NCBI RefSeq assembly: GCF_026341515.1
Contig: NZ_JAPEOK010000002.1
Coordinates: forward strand, 62,001-126,000
DNA: 64,000 nucleotides
Source: Streptomyces sp. NBC_00878
Lineage (GTDB): Bacteria > Actinomycetota > Actinomycetes > Streptomycetales > Streptomycetaceae
Direction: 5' to 3'
Below, in pieces: positions 42,018-51,727 of this stretch. Made by a program: the position numbers and the translations under genes. The notes under the pieces are model-generated. The model saw nothing but the letters and a program-made list of their open reading frames with translations. It had not been told where the DNA came from and did no database searches. Every line of letters starts with the position of its first letter. Position 1 is the stretch's first letter.

Positions 42018-43202
42018 ATGCGTTCGACTCCCCGCACGGAGGCGTTCCCGGCTCATACGCCTGCCGCTGCCCAGGTCTTCACCGCCGTGTTGTCCCACGG
42101 CCCGCTCACCCGGTCGGACATGGCCTGCCGGGCGGGGCTTTCGGCGGCCGCGGTCACCAAGGCGGTCCGGCCGCTCATCGCGGCCGGGTACCTGGTGGAG
42201 GACGCCGACGACGAGGCGCGCCCGTCACTGGGGCGGCCCGCCAACCCCGTACGGGTGGACGGCGGACGGGCCCTGTTCATCGGCGTCAAGATCACCGGCG
42301 ACGAGATCATCGCCGTGCTGACGGACCTCCGCTGCCGGATCCGCGTCGCCCGGCACGTGCCCCTGGACGGCCGTGAACCGAAGACCGTACTCGCCGCGGT
42401 CGCCGCCCTCGCGCAGGAACTCCTCGCGGAGGCGGACGGATTCGGCGTTCAGGTCCAGGGGCTCGGCGTCGCCGTCTCCGGCGATGTGGACCGCACCGCC
42501 GGAGAGGTGCGCTTCTCGCCCTTCCTGGAGTGGCGCGACCTTCCGCTCGCCGAACTCGTGGAGACGACGACCGGACTGCCGGTCACCGTGGAGAACGACG
42601 TCCGGGCCCTGACCGTCGCCGAGCAGTGGTTCGGCGCGGGCGTCGGCCTCTCCGACTTCGCGGTGGTCACGGTCGGCGCGGGCATCGGCTGCGGCCTCGT
42701 CGTGCACGGGAAGGTCGTCTCGGGCGCGCACGGGGTGGCCGGCGAGATCGGGCACGTGGTCATCGACCCGACGGGACCGCCGTGCCACTGCGGAAACCGC
42801 GGTTGCGCCGAGGCCATCGCCGCGGACCCCGCGATCGTCGCCGCGGTGCGTGAGGCGACCCGCCTCCCGGTGGCCGACGCCGCCGAGGCCGTCGACCTGG
42901 CCCGCCGGGGCGACCCGGACGCCCGTGAGGCGTACGCGCGGGCGGGGGACGCGATCGGCCGGGCCATCGCGACCGTCGCCAACCTCCTGGGACCCGAGCG
43001 CGTGATCATCTCCGGCGAGGGCCTCGCCGCCTACGACCTGTTCGCCGAGCAGATCCGCGATGCCTTCACCGCGTCGGCCTTCGGCACGGCCGCCCAATGC
43101 GACCTGCTGACACGTCCGTTGCCCTTCGACGAGTGGGCCCGCGGCGCCGCGGCCACCGCCATCCAGTCCTTCATCAGAGGCTCGACCCGGGGCAAGGGCT
43201 GA
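42018..43202 (+). CDS. ROK-family transcriptional regulator
   Basis: This 394-residue protein has an N-terminal winged helix (VFTAVLSHGPLTRSDMACRA followed by GLSAAAVTKAVRPL) and a ROK sugar-kinase-like domain. FIGVKITGDEIIAVLTDL and VTVGAGIGCGLVVHG are the phosphate loops, GEIGHVVIDPTGPPCHCGNR is the ROK signature, and CHCGNRGCAE carries the zinc Cys residues. It should sense a sugar. The next three genes encode secreted glycan-active enzymes, its likely regulon. The upstream AAGGAACCTT palindrome (41963-41972) may be its own operator, and a related palindrome precedes the GH27 gene. Confidence 0.91.
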   Translation: MRSTPRTEAFPAHTPAAAQVFTAVLSHGPLTRSDMACRAGLSAAAVTKAVRPLIAAGYLVEDADDEARPSLGRPANPVRVDGGRALFIGVKITGDEIIAVLTDLRCRIRVARHVPLDGREPKTVLAAVAALAQELLAEADGFGVQVQGLGVAVSGDVDRTAGEVRFSPFLEWRDLPLAELVETTTGLPVTVENDVRALTVAEQWFGAGVGLSDFAVVTVGAGIGCGLVVHGKVVSGAHGVAGEIGHVVIDPTGPPCHCGNRGCAEAIAADPAIVAAVREATRLPVADAAEAVDLARRGDPDAREAYARAGDAIGRAIATVANLLGPERVIISGEGLAAYDLFAEQIRDAFTASAFGTAAQCDLLTRPLPFDEWARGAAATAIQSFIRGSTRGKG

Positions 43203-43235
43203 GCCGCCGCCCTCCCTTCTGACGAACCGTCAATC

Positions 43236-43252
43236 TCCTTGGTCCCCAAGGA
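43236..43252. promoter_or_regulatory. Candidate ROK operator upstream of the GH27 gene
   Basis: TCCTTGG-TCC-CCAAGGA is a perfect inverted repeat with seven-base arms, 125 bp upstream of the GH27 start. The AAGGAA element recurs in the ROK gene's own upstream region (41963-41972). A CA-rich low-complexity stretch (CCACCGCAC-like units) follows at about 43256-43345. Confidence 0.5.
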
Positions 43253-43376
43253 AGTTCCCGCACCACCGCACACCTCACCGCGCACTCCACCCCACCGCAC
43301 ACCGCGCACTCCACCGCACCCCACCCCACCCCACCGCACCCGCGCATCGCCGAACCCACCACTGGAGGTCCGACCC

Positions 43377-45224
43377 ATGCGGTCATCCTCGTACGCTCCC
43401 GGAACCCCCGCCCGTCGCTCCACCAGAGCCGTGCTCGTCCTGGCCCTCACCGCGGCCATGGCGACGGCCCTCCCGGCGGCCCAGGCCGCCACCCCCACGT
43501 CGACGACCACGTCCACCGCCGGAACCGAGGCGCTCGCGGCGGCAGATGCGGTCGCGGCCAAGCCGTACATGGGCTGGTCGAGTTGGAGCATGCAGTCCTC
43601 GAAGTACCCCGGGCTCAACCCCGACGGCGACTACAGCTACCTCACCGAGAAGAACGTCCTCAAGCAGACGGACGCCCTGGCGGCCAAGCTCAAGCCGTAC
43701 GGGTACGAGTACGTCAACCTCGACGCCGGATGGTGGCGCGCCAAGGACTGGAAGCCCGGATTCGACGAGTACGCCCGCCAGAAGGCGGACCCGGGGCGCT
43801 TCCCGCGCGGCATGAAGCCCGTCGCCGACGACATCCACGGCAAGGGCCTCAAGGCGGGCATCTACCTGCCCGTCGGCCTGGAGAAGGAGGCGTACGGGGA
43901 GGGCAAGACCCCCATCTGGAACGCCGAGGGCTGTACGACCGCTGACATCGTGTACGGCGACCTGCGCACCACCAACGGCTGGGACAGCGCCTACAAGCTC
44001 GACTTCTCCAACCCCTGCGCCCAGAAGTACGTCGACTCGCAGGCCCGGCTCTTCGCCGACTGGGGCTACGACTTCCTCAAGCTCGACGGGGTCGGACCGG
44101 GTTCCGGCAAGAACGGCGACCAGTACGACAACGTTGCCGACGTCGCCGCCTGGCAGAAGGCCATCGCCGCCACGGGCCGCCCGATCCACCTGGAGATCTC
44201 CTGGTCGCTCGACATCGGCCGGGTCGCCGACTGGAAGAAGTACTCCAACGGCTGGCGCATCGACACCGACGTCGAGTGCTACTGCAACACCCTTGTGAGC
44301 TGGGAGAACTCGGTCGACGACCGCTGGGACGACGCCGCCGGCTGGACCCGCCACGCAGGCCCCGGCGGCTGGAACGACCTGGACTCCCTGGACGTCGGCA
44401 ACGGCCAGATGGACGGCCTCACCAAGGCGGAACGACAGAGCTACGCGACTCTGTGGGCCATCGCCAAGTCCCCGCTCTACACCGGTGACGACCTCACCAA
44501 GCTCGACTCCTACGGCGTGTCCCTGCTGACCAACCGCGAGGTCATCGCCCTCAACCAGGGCAGCACCCCGCCCGCCCGTCCGGTCACCCCCTCCGACCCG
44601 CAGCAGGTCTGGGCGGCCAAGAACGCCGACGGCAGCTACACCGTGGCCCTGTTCAACCTCGCCGACGCGCCCGCCGCCGTCACCGCCGACTGGGCGACCC
44701 TCGGCTTCACCGGCAACGCGGGCGTACGGGACCTGTGGAACCGCGAGAACCTCGGTACCCACAAGAACAAGGTGACGCAGGCCCTGCCCGCCCACGGCTC
44801 CCGACTGTTCACCGTCACCCCGCGCGGCGCCGCTCTCTCCTGGACCGCCTACGAGGCCGAGTCGTCCGCCAACACCCTCAGTGGCAACGCCGTCGTCGCC
44901 GACTGCTCCGCCTGCTCGGGCGGCAAGAAGATCGGCAACCTCTACGTCGGCGGCAAGCTCCGCTTCAACGACGTCGTCGTCGCCAAGGCCGGTACGTACA
45001 TGGTCAAGGTCGCCTACGTCAGCGGTGACGCCCGCTCGATCGACGTCTCCGCGAACGGCAACGACGCGACCCGCCACAAGTTCCCCTCCACCGGGGACTG
45101 GGGGACCGCCGAGACCGTCAGCGTGCCCGTCTCCCTCAAGGCCGGCGCCAACACCATCACCTTCGACAGTGGCTCCGGCTATGCCCCGGACATCGACCGC
45201 GTCGACGTACCCAAGTCGTCCTGA
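43377..45224 (+). CDS. Secreted GH27 glycoside hydrolase with C-terminal CBM35
   Basis: This 615-residue enzyme has a signal peptide (about 38 residues), a GH27 alpha-galactosidase-type barrel (about 60-420), a beta-domain and a CBM35 (about 485-610, WTAYEAESSANTLSGN onward). The nucleophile is Asp in FLKLDG (about D237) and the acid/base Asp is in RIDTDVE (about D296-D298). In the motif that is usually LDDCW the protein reads LDAGWW (A117), so one substrate-binding Asp is replaced by Ala. It may act on beta-L-arabinopyranosides or another substrate instead of alpha-galactosides. The ATG follows GGAGGT. Confidence 0.88.
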   Translation: MRSSSYAPGTPARRSTRAVLVLALTAAMATALPAAQAATPTSTTTSTAGTEALAAADAVAAKPYMGWSSWSMQSSKYPGLNPDGDYSYLTEKNVLKQTDALAAKLKPYGYEYVNLDAGWWRAKDWKPGFDEYARQKADPGRFPRGMKPVADDIHGKGLKAGIYLPVGLEKEAYGEGKTPIWNAEGCTTADIVYGDLRTTNGWDSAYKLDFSNPCAQKYVDSQARLFADWGYDFLKLDGVGPGSGKNGDQYDNVADVAAWQKAIAATGRPIHLEISWSLDIGRVADWKKYSNGWRIDTDVECYCNTLVSWENSVDDRWDDAAGWTRHAGPGGWNDLDSLDVGNGQMDGLTKAERQSYATLWAIAKSPLYTGDDLTKLDSYGVSLLTNREVIALNQGSTPPARPVTPSDPQQVWAAKNADGSYTVALFNLADAPAAVTADWATLGFTGNAGVRDLWNRENLGTHKNKVTQALPAHGSRLFTVTPRGAALSWTAYEAESSANTLSGNAVVADCSACSGGKKIGNLYVGGKLRFNDVVVAKAGTYMVKVAYVSGDARSIDVSANGNDATRHKFPSTGDWGTAETVSVPVSLKAGANTITFDSGSGYAPDIDRVDVPKSS

Positions 45225-45253
45225 CCGCCGTTCTCTTCCCCTGGAGCCGCACC

Positions 45254-47623
45254 ATGGACAGCAACCCGACCGAGCCCAGCAGACGAAGACTGCTCTCCCT
45301 CGCCGCCGCGACCGGCATCGCCACCGCCCTCGGCGGCCTGCCCGCCTTCACCGCGTCGGCCGCACCCCAGCGACCCGCCGACGCCCCGCTCCCGAAGGGG
45401 AGTTCGCGCGACCAGCTGTGGTGGCAGGCGCCCGCCGGCGAAAACTCGATGATCGAACAGGGCCTGCCCGTCGGCAACGGCCGCCTCGGCGCCCTCGCGA
45501 GCAACGACTCCGGCCGTGAGCTCCTCCTGATCACCGACGTCACGATGTGGACCGGCGGCCTCAACGACACCCTCGACTCCGACGGCCAATTCCCCTACGG
45601 CCGCGAGGACTTCGGATCCTTCACGCTTCTCGGCCGGCTCACCGTCGACATCCCCGACCACGACCTGGGGGCCGTCTCCGGCTACCGCCGCACCCTCGAC
45701 CTCGCGCAGGGCCTGGTCACCACGTCGTACGTCCGCTCCGGAGTGACGTACGAGCGGCAGATCTTCGCCAGCCGCCCCGACGACGCGATCGTCCTGCACT
45801 TCACGCAGAGCGGCGGCGGCCGTTACACCGGCAGCATCGCCCTTGAGGGGACGCACGGAGAGAGCGTGAAGGGCACCTCATTCGGTGCCGCCTTCCCGAA
45901 CGGTCTGCGCTACGGCGCGGCCGTGACGGCGAACAGCAGCGGCGGGACCGTCCGCGTGAACGGTCCGCGGATCGACTTCTCCGGCTGCAAGAGCCTCACC
46001 GTCGTGGTGAGCGGCGGCACCAACTACGCGCCCGACGCCTCCACCGACTACCGTGATCCGTCCCTCGACCCCGAACGGCTGGCCCGCTCGAAGGTCAGCG
46101 TCGCGGCGGACCACTCGGCGGACACCCTGCTGCGCACCCATGTCGCCGACCACCGCCCCCTGTTCGAGCAGTTGGACATCACCCTCGGCACGTCGTCGGC
46201 CGAGCAGCGCTCCCTGGACACCTGGGAGCGGATCAAGGCGCGAGCCCGCGACGGTGAGCCCGATCCCGAACTGGAGGCGGCCTACCTGCAGTTCGGCCGC
46301 TATCTGATGATCGCCGGGTCCCGTGACAGCCTTCCGCTCAACCTCCAGGGGCTGTGGCTGGACGGCAACGACCCGGACTGGATGAGCGACTACCACACGG
46401 ACGTCAACATCCAGATGAACTACTGGATGGCCGACCGGGCCGGGCTGTCCCAGTGCTTCGACGCGCTCACCGACTACTGCGTCGCCCAGTTCCCGTCCTG
46501 GAAGAAGCTCACCCAGGACCTCTTCAACGACCCGCGCAACCGCTACCGCAACTCCACCGGGAAGGTCGCCGGCTGGACCGTCGCCTTCTCCACCAACATC
46601 CATGGCGGAAACGGCTGGTGGTGGCATCCGGCGGGCAACGCCTGGCTGTGCACGACCTTGTGGGAGCACTACGAGTTCACCCGGTCGCGCTCCCATCTGG
46701 AGAAGATCTACCCGCTTCTGAAGAGCGCCTGCGAGTTCTGGGAGGCGCGGCTGATCACCACGACACTCCCCGGCACCTCGCAGGAAGTGCTCATCGACGA
46801 CAAGGACTGGTCGCCCGAGCACGGCCCGCAGGACGCCAAGGGCATCACGTACGCGCAGGAACTGGTGTGGGTGCTCTTCGACAACTACCGCACGGCGGCG
46901 CAGGAGTTGAAGAAGGACTCCGCCTACGCGAAGACGATCGGCGGCCTCCAGAAGCGGCTGTACCTGCCGAAGGTGAGCCCCACGTCGGGCTGGCTGGAGG
47001 AGTGGATGTCGCCCGACAACCTCGGCGAGACCACCCACCGGCACCTGTCCCCGCTGATGGGTCTCTTCCCCGGAGACCGCATCCGTCCCGACGACTCGAC
47101 CCCGCCGGAGATCGTCAAGGGCGCCACGGCCCTGCTCACCGCGCGCGGCATGGAGAGCTTCGGCTGGGCGAACGCCTGGCGCAGCCTGTGCTGGGCCCGG
47201 CTCAAGAACGCGGACAACGCCTACCAACTCGTCATCAACAACCTCCGCCCGTCGATCGACGGCGACAACGGCAGCGCCCCCAACCTCTTCGACATCTACC
47301 AGGTCGAGCAGGGCCGCGGCATCTTCCAGATCGAGGCCAACTTCGGCACGGCCGCGGCGGTGATCGAGATGCTCCTGTACTCCCGCCCCGGCCACCTGGA
47401 ACTGCTCCCGGCCCTCCCCGGCGCCTGGGCGAAGTCCGGCTCCGTCACGGGAGTCGGCGTCCGGGGCGGCTTCGTCGTCGACCTGCGCTGGCGCGACGGC
47501 AGGCCCACCGAGGCACGGATCCGCAGCGTCGGCGGCAGGACGACGACGGTGGCGTACGGCGACACGTCCCGGACGGTGACCCTGAAGCCCGGCTCGTCCG
47601 TCACGCTGCGGACCTTCGCATGA
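45254..47623 (+). CDS. Secreted GH95-family glycoside hydrolase (alpha-L-fucosidase type)
   Basis: This 789-residue enzyme has a twin-arginine signal (SRRRLLSLAAATGIATALGG). Family features include LPVGNGRLGALASNDSG, DVNIQMNYWMADRAGLSQ (the two Asn residues that hold the catalytic water), HRHLSPLMGLFPGD and PNLFDIYQVEQG. At the position of the conserved DGNFG the protein reads QIEANFGTAAAVIEML, so the general-base Asp appears to be Glu. Activity may therefore be on a different linkage. The substrate is probably a plant or microbial glycan with fucose or galactose. The next gene starts within its stop codon (ATGA). Confidence 0.87.
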   Translation: MDSNPTEPSRRRLLSLAAATGIATALGGLPAFTASAAPQRPADAPLPKGSSRDQLWWQAPAGENSMIEQGLPVGNGRLGALASNDSGRELLLITDVTMWTGGLNDTLDSDGQFPYGREDFGSFTLLGRLTVDIPDHDLGAVSGYRRTLDLAQGLVTTSYVRSGVTYERQIFASRPDDAIVLHFTQSGGGRYTGSIALEGTHGESVKGTSFGAAFPNGLRYGAAVTANSSGGTVRVNGPRIDFSGCKSLTVVVSGGTNYAPDASTDYRDPSLDPERLARSKVSVAADHSADTLLRTHVADHRPLFEQLDITLGTSSAEQRSLDTWERIKARARDGEPDPELEAAYLQFGRYLMIAGSRDSLPLNLQGLWLDGNDPDWMSDYHTDVNIQMNYWMADRAGLSQCFDALTDYCVAQFPSWKKLTQDLFNDPRNRYRNSTGKVAGWTVAFSTNIHGGNGWWWHPAGNAWLCTTLWEHYEFTRSRSHLEKIYPLLKSACEFWEARLITTTLPGTSQEVLIDDKDWSPEHGPQDAKGITYAQELVWVLFDNYRTAAQELKKDSAYAKTIGGLQKRLYLPKVSPTSGWLEEWMSPDNLGETTHRHLSPLMGLFPGDRIRPDDSTPPEIVKGATALLTARGMESFGWANAWRSLCWARLKNADNAYQLVINNLRPSIDGDNGSAPNLFDIYQVEQGRGIFQIEANFGTAAAVIEMLLYSRPGHLELLPALPGAWAKSGSVTGVGVRGGFVVDLRWRDGRPTEARIRSVGGRTTTVAYGDTSRTVTLKPGSSVTLRTFA

Positions 47624-48894
47624 CGGCCCGGTTCGCTCGGACGGGCAGTCTGGCGGCCCTGTTGCTGATCGCCGCGGCGATCCAGGCGACGCCCGCGGCG
47701 GCGGCGCGGACGGTGGGGGCGTACACCTCCACGGCCCGGGCCGCCGCCGCGGACCGGCACTCCGTCGTCACCTGGGGCGCGAGCGCGGACCGCATGGGCG
47801 ACGCCGCCCCCGACCGCAGCTACCGCCTGATCGTGCGCACCAGCGTCGCCGGGGACGACCTGCGCATCCGGCTCTCCAACGCCTTCGGCGACCGGCCGCT
47901 GACCTTCGACAGCGTCTATGCAGGCATCAGGCAGCAGGGCGCGGCCGTGGTCCGAGGCACCAACCGGCGGCTGACCTTCGAGGGCGCCCGGTCCGTCACG
48001 GTCCCGGCGGGCGCCACCGTGTACAGCGACCCGCTGCCCGGCCGGCTGCCCGCCGCGACCGACCTGGCCGTCAGCCTCCACACCAGCGAGGCGGGCGGCC
48101 CGGCCACCGGCCACTCCATGGCCATGCAGACCTCGTACGCGGCAGCGGGCGACCACACGGGCGAGGAGGACGCGGCCGCATGGACCGACCCGATCGGCTC
48201 CTGGTTCTACCTCGACGCCATCTCCGTACGGACGAGCGCGGCCACCGGCGCCGTGGTCGCGCTCGGCGACTCCATCACGGACGGCTGGCAGTCCACGAGC
48301 GACCTGAACCGCCGCTGGCCCGACTACCTCGCCCGTCGCCTGCGGGCAACGACCGGGCCGGTCAAGGGAGTTGCCAACGAGGGCATCTCCGGAAACAAGG
48401 TTCTCGCGGACGGCGCCGGGCAGAGCGCCCTCAACCGGCTCGACCGTGACGTCCTCTCCCTGCCCGGCGTGCGCACGGTGTTCCTCTTCGAGGGCGTCAA
48501 CGACATCAAGGCCCACAGCGGCGTCACCGCCCAGGGCATGATCACGGGCTATCGCGAGATCATCGCCCGCGCCCACGCGGCCGGGAAGTGTGTCGTCGGC
48601 GCCACCGTCGCGCCCTTCAAGGGCTGGTACGAGTGGGACACCGCCGCGGAGTCCGTACGCCAGGACATCAACCAATTCATCCGGGACAGCGGGGAGTTCG
48701 ACGCCGTCACCGACTTCGACCGATTGCTCCGCAGCCCCTACGACCGCGAGCGCATCCTGCCCGTCTTCGACGGCGGCGACCATCTGCACCCCAACGACAA
48801 GGGGATGCAGGCGATGGCCGACGCCGTCGACCTCAAGAACCTCGACTGCTCATCGCGCGCAACGAACACCGAACCCGCCAGTCCGACCGGCTGA
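47620..48894 (+). CDS. Secreted GDSL/SGNH hydrolase
   Basis: This 424-residue protein has a signal peptide (about 29 residues). After an N-terminal beta-sandwich (about 45-205) comes the SGNH hydrolase domain with block I ALGDSITDGWQST, block II NEGISGNKVL, block III FLFEGVNDIKAHS and block V DHLHPNDKGMQAM, so Ser, Gly, Asn and Asp-His are all present. It is likely an esterase that removes acetyl groups from glycans or peptides. It is coupled to the GH95 gene by ATGA and completes the ROK-GH27-GH95-GDSL set, suggesting joint attack on an acetylated polysaccharide. Confidence 0.9.
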   Translation: MTARFARTGSLAALLLIAAAIQATPAAAARTVGAYTSTARAAAADRHSVVTWGASADRMGDAAPDRSYRLIVRTSVAGDDLRIRLSNAFGDRPLTFDSVYAGIRQQGAAVVRGTNRRLTFEGARSVTVPAGATVYSDPLPGRLPAATDLAVSLHTSEAGGPATGHSMAMQTSYAAAGDHTGEEDAAAWTDPIGSWFYLDAISVRTSAATGAVVALGDSITDGWQSTSDLNRRWPDYLARRLRATTGPVKGVANEGISGNKVLADGAGQSALNRLDRDVLSLPGVRTVFLFEGVNDIKAHSGVTAQGMITGYREIIARAHAAGKCVVGATVAPFKGWYEWDTAAESVRQDINQFIRDSGEFDAVTDFDRLLRSPYDRERILPVFDGGDHLHPNDKGMQAMADAVDLKNLDCSSRATNTEPASPTG

Positions 48895-48991
48895 CACCAC
48901 CGCCGACACGACCGCTGATACCACCGCCAAGCGGGCCGACGTCATGGCTCTGTAGCGTGGGCACATCAACCAACGCGACGGAGGCCGTCAC

Positions 48992-49840
48992 ATGACCCGC
49001 CCGATCACCGTGGGAGCAGACGGTTCCGCCGAATCCCTGGCCGCCGTGCACTGGGCGGCCAGGGAGGCCGTACGCCGCTCACTGGCGCTGCGCGTGGTGC
49101 ACGCCTGGGAGAAGTCCGACGCCGAGGACCGGACGGCGGACGTGCGGGAGGCGCTCTCCGAGACCGCCCGCGACGTCACCGGCCGGCACCCGGGCCTGCC
49201 GGTGACCACCGACCTCCTCGAAGGCGACCGGGTCGACGCGCTGGTCGCCGCGGCGGCGGACGCCGAGACACTGGTGCTCGGCACCCGGGGGCACGGCGCG
49301 ATCGTCGGCTTCCTGCTCGGCTCCGTCGGCCAGCAGGTGATCGCCGAGTCCGCCCGGCCAGTCGTCCTCGTACGCGCCGGGGATCTCGCCGAGTCCGAGG
49401 CGGCCGGGCGCGAGATCGTCGTAGGGCAGCAGGGCGGCCCGGACGACAGCGCGGCGGCACTGGAATTCGCGTTCGAGACGGCCGCGGCACGCGGCGCCGG
49501 CGTACGCGTCGTACGGGCCTGGAGCCTGCCCACCGTCTTCACCTTCAGCCCCGCCTCGCTGAAGCTCGCCGACGAGGCCGGAGGACTGGAGCAGTACGAG
49601 AACAAGGCGCTCGCGGAGGCGCTGCGGCCCTGGGAGGAGCGGTTCCCGGAGGTGCGGGTGACACAGCAAGTCGAGATGGGCAGCGCGGGCGAGGTGCTGC
49701 TCACAGCGGCGGCGCCGGCCCAGCTGCTGGTGGTCGGCCGGCGCGCGCACCGCTCCGCCGTCGGCGCACGGGTGGGTTCGGTGGCCCATGCGGCCATGCA
49801 CCACGCGCCCTGCCCGGTGGCGGTCGTCCCGCCGGCCTGA
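48992..49840 (+). CDS. Universal stress protein with two UspA domains
   Basis: This 282-residue protein has two UspA domains in tandem. The first has the ATP loop GTRGHGAIVGFLLGSVGQQV; the second (from about 145) ends VGRRAHRSAVGARVGSVAHA followed by AMHHAPCPVAVV, which keeps most of the G-2x-G-9x-GS pattern. Such proteins bind ATP or other nucleotides and support dormancy or stress survival. It sits alone downstream of the glycan genes, with an ATG about 30 bp after a possible promoter. It converges with the DUF4032 gene, 9 bp apart. Confidence 0.92.
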   Translation: MTRPITVGADGSAESLAAVHWAAREAVRRSLALRVVHAWEKSDAEDRTADVREALSETARDVTGRHPGLPVTTDLLEGDRVDALVAAAADAETLVLGTRGHGAIVGFLLGSVGQQVIAESARPVVLVRAGDLAESEAAGREIVVGQQGGPDDSAAALEFAFETAAARGAGVRVVRAWSLPTVFTFSPASLKLADEAGGLEQYENKALAEALRPWEERFPEVRVTQQVEMGSAGEVLLTAAAPAQLLVVGRRAHRSAVGARVGSVAHAAMHHAPCPVAVVPPA

Positions 49841-49849
49841 CCGCCCGCC

Positions 49850-51100
49850 TCAGACCGAAGGCGCGGTGTCGTCCGTCGGCGGCGGCAGCGCGTCCCGCAT
49901 CGGGGGCAGGATGTTCTTGACGTAGTCCTCGACCGCCGTGTCCAGACCGATGTCGTGCTGGGCCCGCTCGGACAGGTACCAGCGGTGTTCGAGGAGTCCG
50001 TGGTAGAGCTCGGCCGGATCCATCGAGCCCCGCAGCTCCTGGGGGATGGCGCGCACGGTGGGCCGGAAGACGTCCCGCACCCACCGGTGGGCCAGGACCT
50101 CCGGGCGGGCGGCGAGAGGGTCGCCGGGCGCGTAGTCCTCCTGGGTGGCCATCCAGGCCTCCAGGTCGTTGAGCAGCCGCCGGGCCTGGTTCTCCTCGGC
50201 GTCGAGCCCGGTCAGCCTCAGCAGCTGGCGCTGGTGGTGGCCGGCGTCGACGACCTTCGGCACGAACGTGACGGTGTCACCGTTCGAGGAGTGCGCGATC
50301 TGCATCTCGGCGACGTCGAAACCGAGGTCGTTGAGGCGGCGGATACGGCGGTCGATGTAGTGGTGCTTCCCCGCCGGGTACACCGACGTCCGGGTGAGTT
50401 CCTCCCACAGCCCGTTGTAGCGCGCGCAGATCTCCGTGCCGAACTCGATCGGGTCCACCGACGGGTGGAGGGCGCCGGACGCCTCCAGGTCGAGCAGCTC
50501 CCCGCTGATGTTCACGCGCGCGAGATCGAGGTCGTAGTCGCGCTGCCCGGGGCTCAGCTGCGGTTGCAGATCCCCGGTCTCGGCGTCGACGAGATACGCG
50601 GCGTACGCGCCCGCGTCGCGCCGGAACAGCGTGTTGGACAGCGAGCAGTCGCCCCAGGCGAACCCGGCGAGGTGGAGCCGGACGAGGAGTACTGCCAGCG
50701 CGTCCATGAGCCGGTGCATGGTGGCGGGCCGCATGGTCGTCTCGAACATCGACCGATAGGGCATCGAGCCGCCCAGATGGCGGGTGATCAGTACGGATTC
50801 CAGCGGATCGCCGTCCTCGTCGGTGCGGCCGGTGACCACGGCGAGGGGGTCCACGGACGGGATGTTCAGCCGGTCGAGACTGCGCAACAGCTCGTACTCC
50901 CGCAGGGCGGGACGCTCGGCGAGCTCCTTGACCGCCACGACCTCGGATCCGGCGCGGGCGTAGCGCACCACGTGCCGCGAGATGCCCCGCGGCAGCGGTA
51001 CGAGGTAGTGCTCCGGCCATTCCTCCAGGGGCAGCTGCCACGGCAGGTCGAGCAGGAGCGCGGGATGCTCCGGGTTGGTGGCGCTGATCTGCAATGCCAT
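49850..51100 (-). CDS. DUF4032 protein with kinase-like N-terminal region
   Basis: This 416-residue protein has an N-terminal lipopolysaccharide-kinase-like fold: VVAVKELAERPALREYELL (Lys and Glu), WGDCSLSNTLFRRDAGAYAA (catalytic GDxxxxN) and LVDAETGDLQP (Asp-Glu in place of DFG). The DUF4032 C-terminal part (EDYAPGDPLAARPEVLAHRW onward) completes it. Its substrate is unknown; it might phosphorylate a small molecule or be a pseudokinase. The start at 51100 has GGGCGAG upstream; a Met seven codons earlier has none. Its expression start faces a long gap with gene remnants. Confidence 0.85.
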   Translation of the reverse strand: MALQISATNPEHPALLLDLPWQLPLEEWPEHYLVPLPRGISRHVVRYARAGSEVVAVKELAERPALREYELLRSLDRLNIPSVDPLAVVTGRTDEDGDPLESVLITRHLGGSMPYRSMFETTMRPATMHRLMDALAVLLVRLHLAGFAWGDCSLSNTLFRRDAGAYAAYLVDAETGDLQPQLSPGQRDYDLDLARVNISGELLDLEASGALHPSVDPIEFGTEICARYNGLWEELTRTSVYPAGKHHYIDRRIRRLNDLGFDVAEMQIAHSSNGDTVTFVPKVVDAGHHQRQLLRLTGLDAEENQARRLLNDLEAWMATQEDYAPGDPLAARPEVLAHRWVRDVFRPTVRAIPQELRGSMDPAELYHGLLEHRWYLSERAQHDIGLDTAVEDYVKNILPPMRDALPPPTDDTAPSV

Positions 51101-51224
51101 CGCGTGCTCGCCCTGCCTCATGGTCGGCCGTCATGTCGCAGGAGCATCTCCGCACCTGGACGTCCCTTTCGTCAACATGGTGGCCCGTTTCGTCCCTTAG
51201 TGGGAGATGTGCCCGCCCTTCGGG

Positions 51225-51329
51225 TCAGTCCGGCTGATCGGCCTCCAGTGCCGCGCGGACCTCGAACTTCTCGTATGCCGCGTAGTCCTTGTACGCCTCC
51301 TCGGAAACGCCGCCGAAATCGTCATCCGG
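51225..51329 (-). pseudogene. C-terminal remnant of an unidentified protein
   Basis: A 34-codon open stretch ending in TGA encodes PDDDFGGVSEEAYKDYAAYE, then KFEVRAALEADQPD. It looks like real protein, but it is preceded in frame by a stop and no start fits. The following 100 bp (up to about 51430) are clearly richer in A and T than the neighbourhood, as at a break point. The family was not recognised. Confidence 0.45.
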
Positions 51330-51727
51330 TCAACCCGGTTGGCCCGCTCGTGGGGTATTTCAGCGAGCGCTGAATGGATTCTGGCATTCAAGCGATTCGA
51401 CGATTAACAGGGAGAATGCGAGGGAAATGCGAGCGGTCTGGTTCGGCCTGCCGAGCGTGCCGGGCTGGCTCAAATGCAGTGCACAGCGTCCGGCGCCCGA
51501 GCCGCCGGGGACCGCGTCGGCGGCCTGGGCTCGGGGACGTGGCCCGGGGACGTGATGTGCAGCACGCCGGGGTGACTTCCGTGGCGCCTGTGAGAGCGGT
51601 TCTGGCTGGGCACGGCTTGATCAGCGATCAAGCCGGGCAAAATCCCTGGCCAACGCCCATTCCGCTCATTTGACACCTCGTCGCGCGCACAGATAGACAG
51701 CAGCCCTCGGAGGTCGAAAGGTGAACT
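51330..51727. other. Intergenic region with AT-richer patch and a perfect inverted repeat
   Basis: No gene is seen. The first 100 bp have lower GC than surrounding DNA. A 23-bp inverted repeat lies at 51613-51635. A GTG start with AAAGGTG ends the region. Confidence 0.5.
51613..51635. promoter_or_regulatory. Perfect inverted repeat upstream of a hypothetical gene
   Basis: CGGCTTGATC-AGC-GATCAAGCCG has 10-bp perfect arms. It lies about 93 bp before the GTG of the next gene, so it suits an operator better than a terminator. No regulator gene is adjacent. Confidence 0.5.
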
